Origin: Isochrysis galbana
Lineage: Eukaryota > Haptophyta > Isochrysidales > Isochrysidaceae
Length of the DNA stretch: 64,000 bases
NCBI GenBank assembly: GCA_018136815.1
Contig: CM030934.1
Location: 4,723,587-4,787,586 of the forward strand
Reading direction: 5' to 3'
The notes below the pieces were generated by a model. That model saw nothing but the letters and a program-made list of their open reading frames with translations, was not told the origin of the DNA and did no database searches. The position numbers were made by a program, and so were the translations under genes. This document shows, in pieces, positions 62,918 through 64,000 of this stretch; position 1 is the first letter of the stretch, and every line of letters begins with the position of its first letter.

Positions 62918-64000
62918 CTATACTAGTCGCACGGTCCGAGCCACACGAACGCAATTCTCACAATCCTCAACCAAAAAGATTCGACCCGCGTCGCCCCATC
63001 CACCGCCTGCTCCTCCGGCAATACCCAGAGCCCATTCCATTGGCTCTTGCTGTCGACGAATGGCCTGGCGCCGAGTGGCACTTTGAGTTTCAGCTGCAGC
63101 CTCTTCAGCTGCCTTGGCTAGCTTCTGAGCTAGAGCAGGGTAAGGAGCAAAGGATATGCGTGTCGGATTCCCATATCGGTCCACAACATGCCACACTCCA
63201 GATCTGCGTTCTGCCACGACTATTCGCCCGGCAGCGCTGGCACATACCCCTGCTGGTTCGGTGAGACGCAGCATCGAGCCTGTTTCTGATTGTGAGGCGT
63301 GCCAAGCTAGGAATTCTTCCTCACTCAACCCTGGAGGTGGAGCCCTTACGTCGCCCCCCAGAGAACGAAGGAACTGACCCGATTTGGCGCAAAAAATCAC
63401 AAGCCTGTTATTGTTGGTGTCTGCGACCACGACCTCCTCAGGGTCAGGTTCAACTCCGGCAATGCCACCCGGCAGTTGAGCTGCGCGCATGGACACACTG
63501 CATTGTGGTTCGAGGATGCACACACCTCCTGGAAGGTTAAGCTTTCCATCTTCTAGCCCGGCTTGTCCGCAGGCTCCGAACTCGAAGACCAGCCGGTTCA
63601 GGCTTTCTTCGAGGCACACAACGCGATGATTACCCTTGTCAGAGACAAACAAGCGGCCAGTAGAAGCAGAGACTGCGAGGCCAGCTGGATAGCTCAGCTT
63701 CAGGGGCGCTGCAGAGCTCGAGGAATCCTCAATGCAAACGCCAGTTGCTGTACTGCCGACCAGCTGCAGATCTGGCAGAGAAAAGCGGTGTACGGCGTGG
63801 CCACCCGCGTCGGCGACGAATACGCTGTCTCGGCTGCGAGCCAAGGCAACGGCAGCAGGTGCTTCCATCGGTGCTGAGGAGGCAGCAAGAACATCGCCTT
63901 TGGAGCTGATGAGGAGCACGCGCCCTCCTGACGTATCTGAGACGCACAACCTGCCGTGGGGCAGGGGCGCGACAGTACCGGAGTTGCCAAGAAAGGAGCC
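62918..64000 (-). CDS. NHL-repeat beta-propeller protein, partial
   Basis: The frame is open from the window edge (64000) to the stop at 62918; the N-terminus lies outside. At least four NHL-like blades can be seen: VFVADAGGHAVHRFSLP, RLFVSDKGNHRVVCLEE, EVVVADTNNNRLVIFCAK and GRIVVAERRSGVWHVVD, each with a preceding PxGxA/C-type strand (LSYPAGLAV, LNLPGGVCI, LTEPAGVCA). A charged helix (LAQKLAKAAEEAAAETQSA) precedes the last blade (GRIFLVEDCENCVRVARTV). NHL propellers bind protein or RNA; the partner is unknown. No intron is needed within the window. Confidence 0.82.
   Translation of the reverse strand, partial: GSFLGNSGTVAPLPHGRLCVSDTSGGRVLLISSKGDVLAASSAPMEAPAAVALARSRDSVFVADAGGHAVHRFSLPDLQLVGSTATGVCIEDSSSSAAPLKLSYPAGLAVSASTGRLFVSDKGNHRVVCLEESLNRLVFEFGACGQAGLEDGKLNLPGGVCILEPQCSVSMRAAQLPGGIAGVEPDPEEVVVADTNNNRLVIFCAKSGQFLRSLGGDVRAPPPGLSEEEFLAWHASQSETGSMLRLTEPAGVCASAAGRIVVAERRSGVWHVVDRYGNPTRISFAPYPALAQKLAKAAEEAAAETQSATRRQAIRRQQEPMEWALGIAGGAGGGWGDAGRIFLVEDCENCVRVARTVRLV

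Overview
The window is eukaryotic nuclear DNA, about 60% GC. It has spliceosomal genes with short GT-AG introns (one GC-AG), and these are separated by dense, nested transposable elements. Protein families (cilia-type BART/CFAP36-like and NEK-like proteins, an atypical T-x-H MAP kinase, a Cys/Met PLP enzyme, OMA1, RPA1) fit a unicellular flagellated protist, perhaps a GC-rich alga such as a haptophyte. The lineage is inference; no rRNA or organellar marker is present.

Host genes, left to right: a coiled-coil protein (2379-4963, +); a possible 2OG-Fe(II) oxygenase-like protein (6625-7509, +); a cystathionine/methionine gamma-lyase-type enzyme (10459-12608, +, six exons); a NEK-like kinase (18591-20362, -, three exons); an unknown 476-aa protein (25755-27383, +); an atypical MAP kinase (34728-37523, -, seven exons); a CXC-motif ORF and ankyrin-like exon pieces (38.7-39.8 kb, -); OMA1 (40688-41701, +); an acidic protein (43347-44087, +); a BART-domain protein (46123-47531, -); a small membrane protein (47781-49004, +); a KIAA1143-like DUF4604 protein (53046-53540, -); RPA1 (56466-59356, +, nine exons); and an NHL-repeat protein that runs off the right edge (62918-64000, -). 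Exon chains for the gamma-lyase, both kinases, RPA1, the BART protein and the membrane protein were assembled by hand; each gives an uninterrupted frame whose summed exon length is a multiple of three.

The rest is mostly mobile DNA. It includes an apparently intact plant-type mariner (13223-15001), hAT transposase remnants, a 437-bp hAT-like MITE with perfect 8-bp target duplications, a eukaryotic IS5-like transposase next to a cystine-knot gene bracketed by direct repeats, and many LINE-related retroelements.

The most striking signal is a superfamily of retroelements: LINE copies with ORF1/ORF2 remnants, plus two shorter families here called F and G. Their 5' termini all carry a small inverted repeat (AT-rich hairpin) followed within about 5-20 nt by an ATG. 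The hairpin sequence differs between families but pairing is kept, including G.T wobbles. Four insertions have target-site duplications of 15-18 bp that place the hairpin at the exact 5' end of the element (613-1753, 21262-23352, 32906-33828, 61316-62197). Several of the elements end in T-rich rather than poly(A) sequence on the sense strand. I do not know a described family with this architecture.
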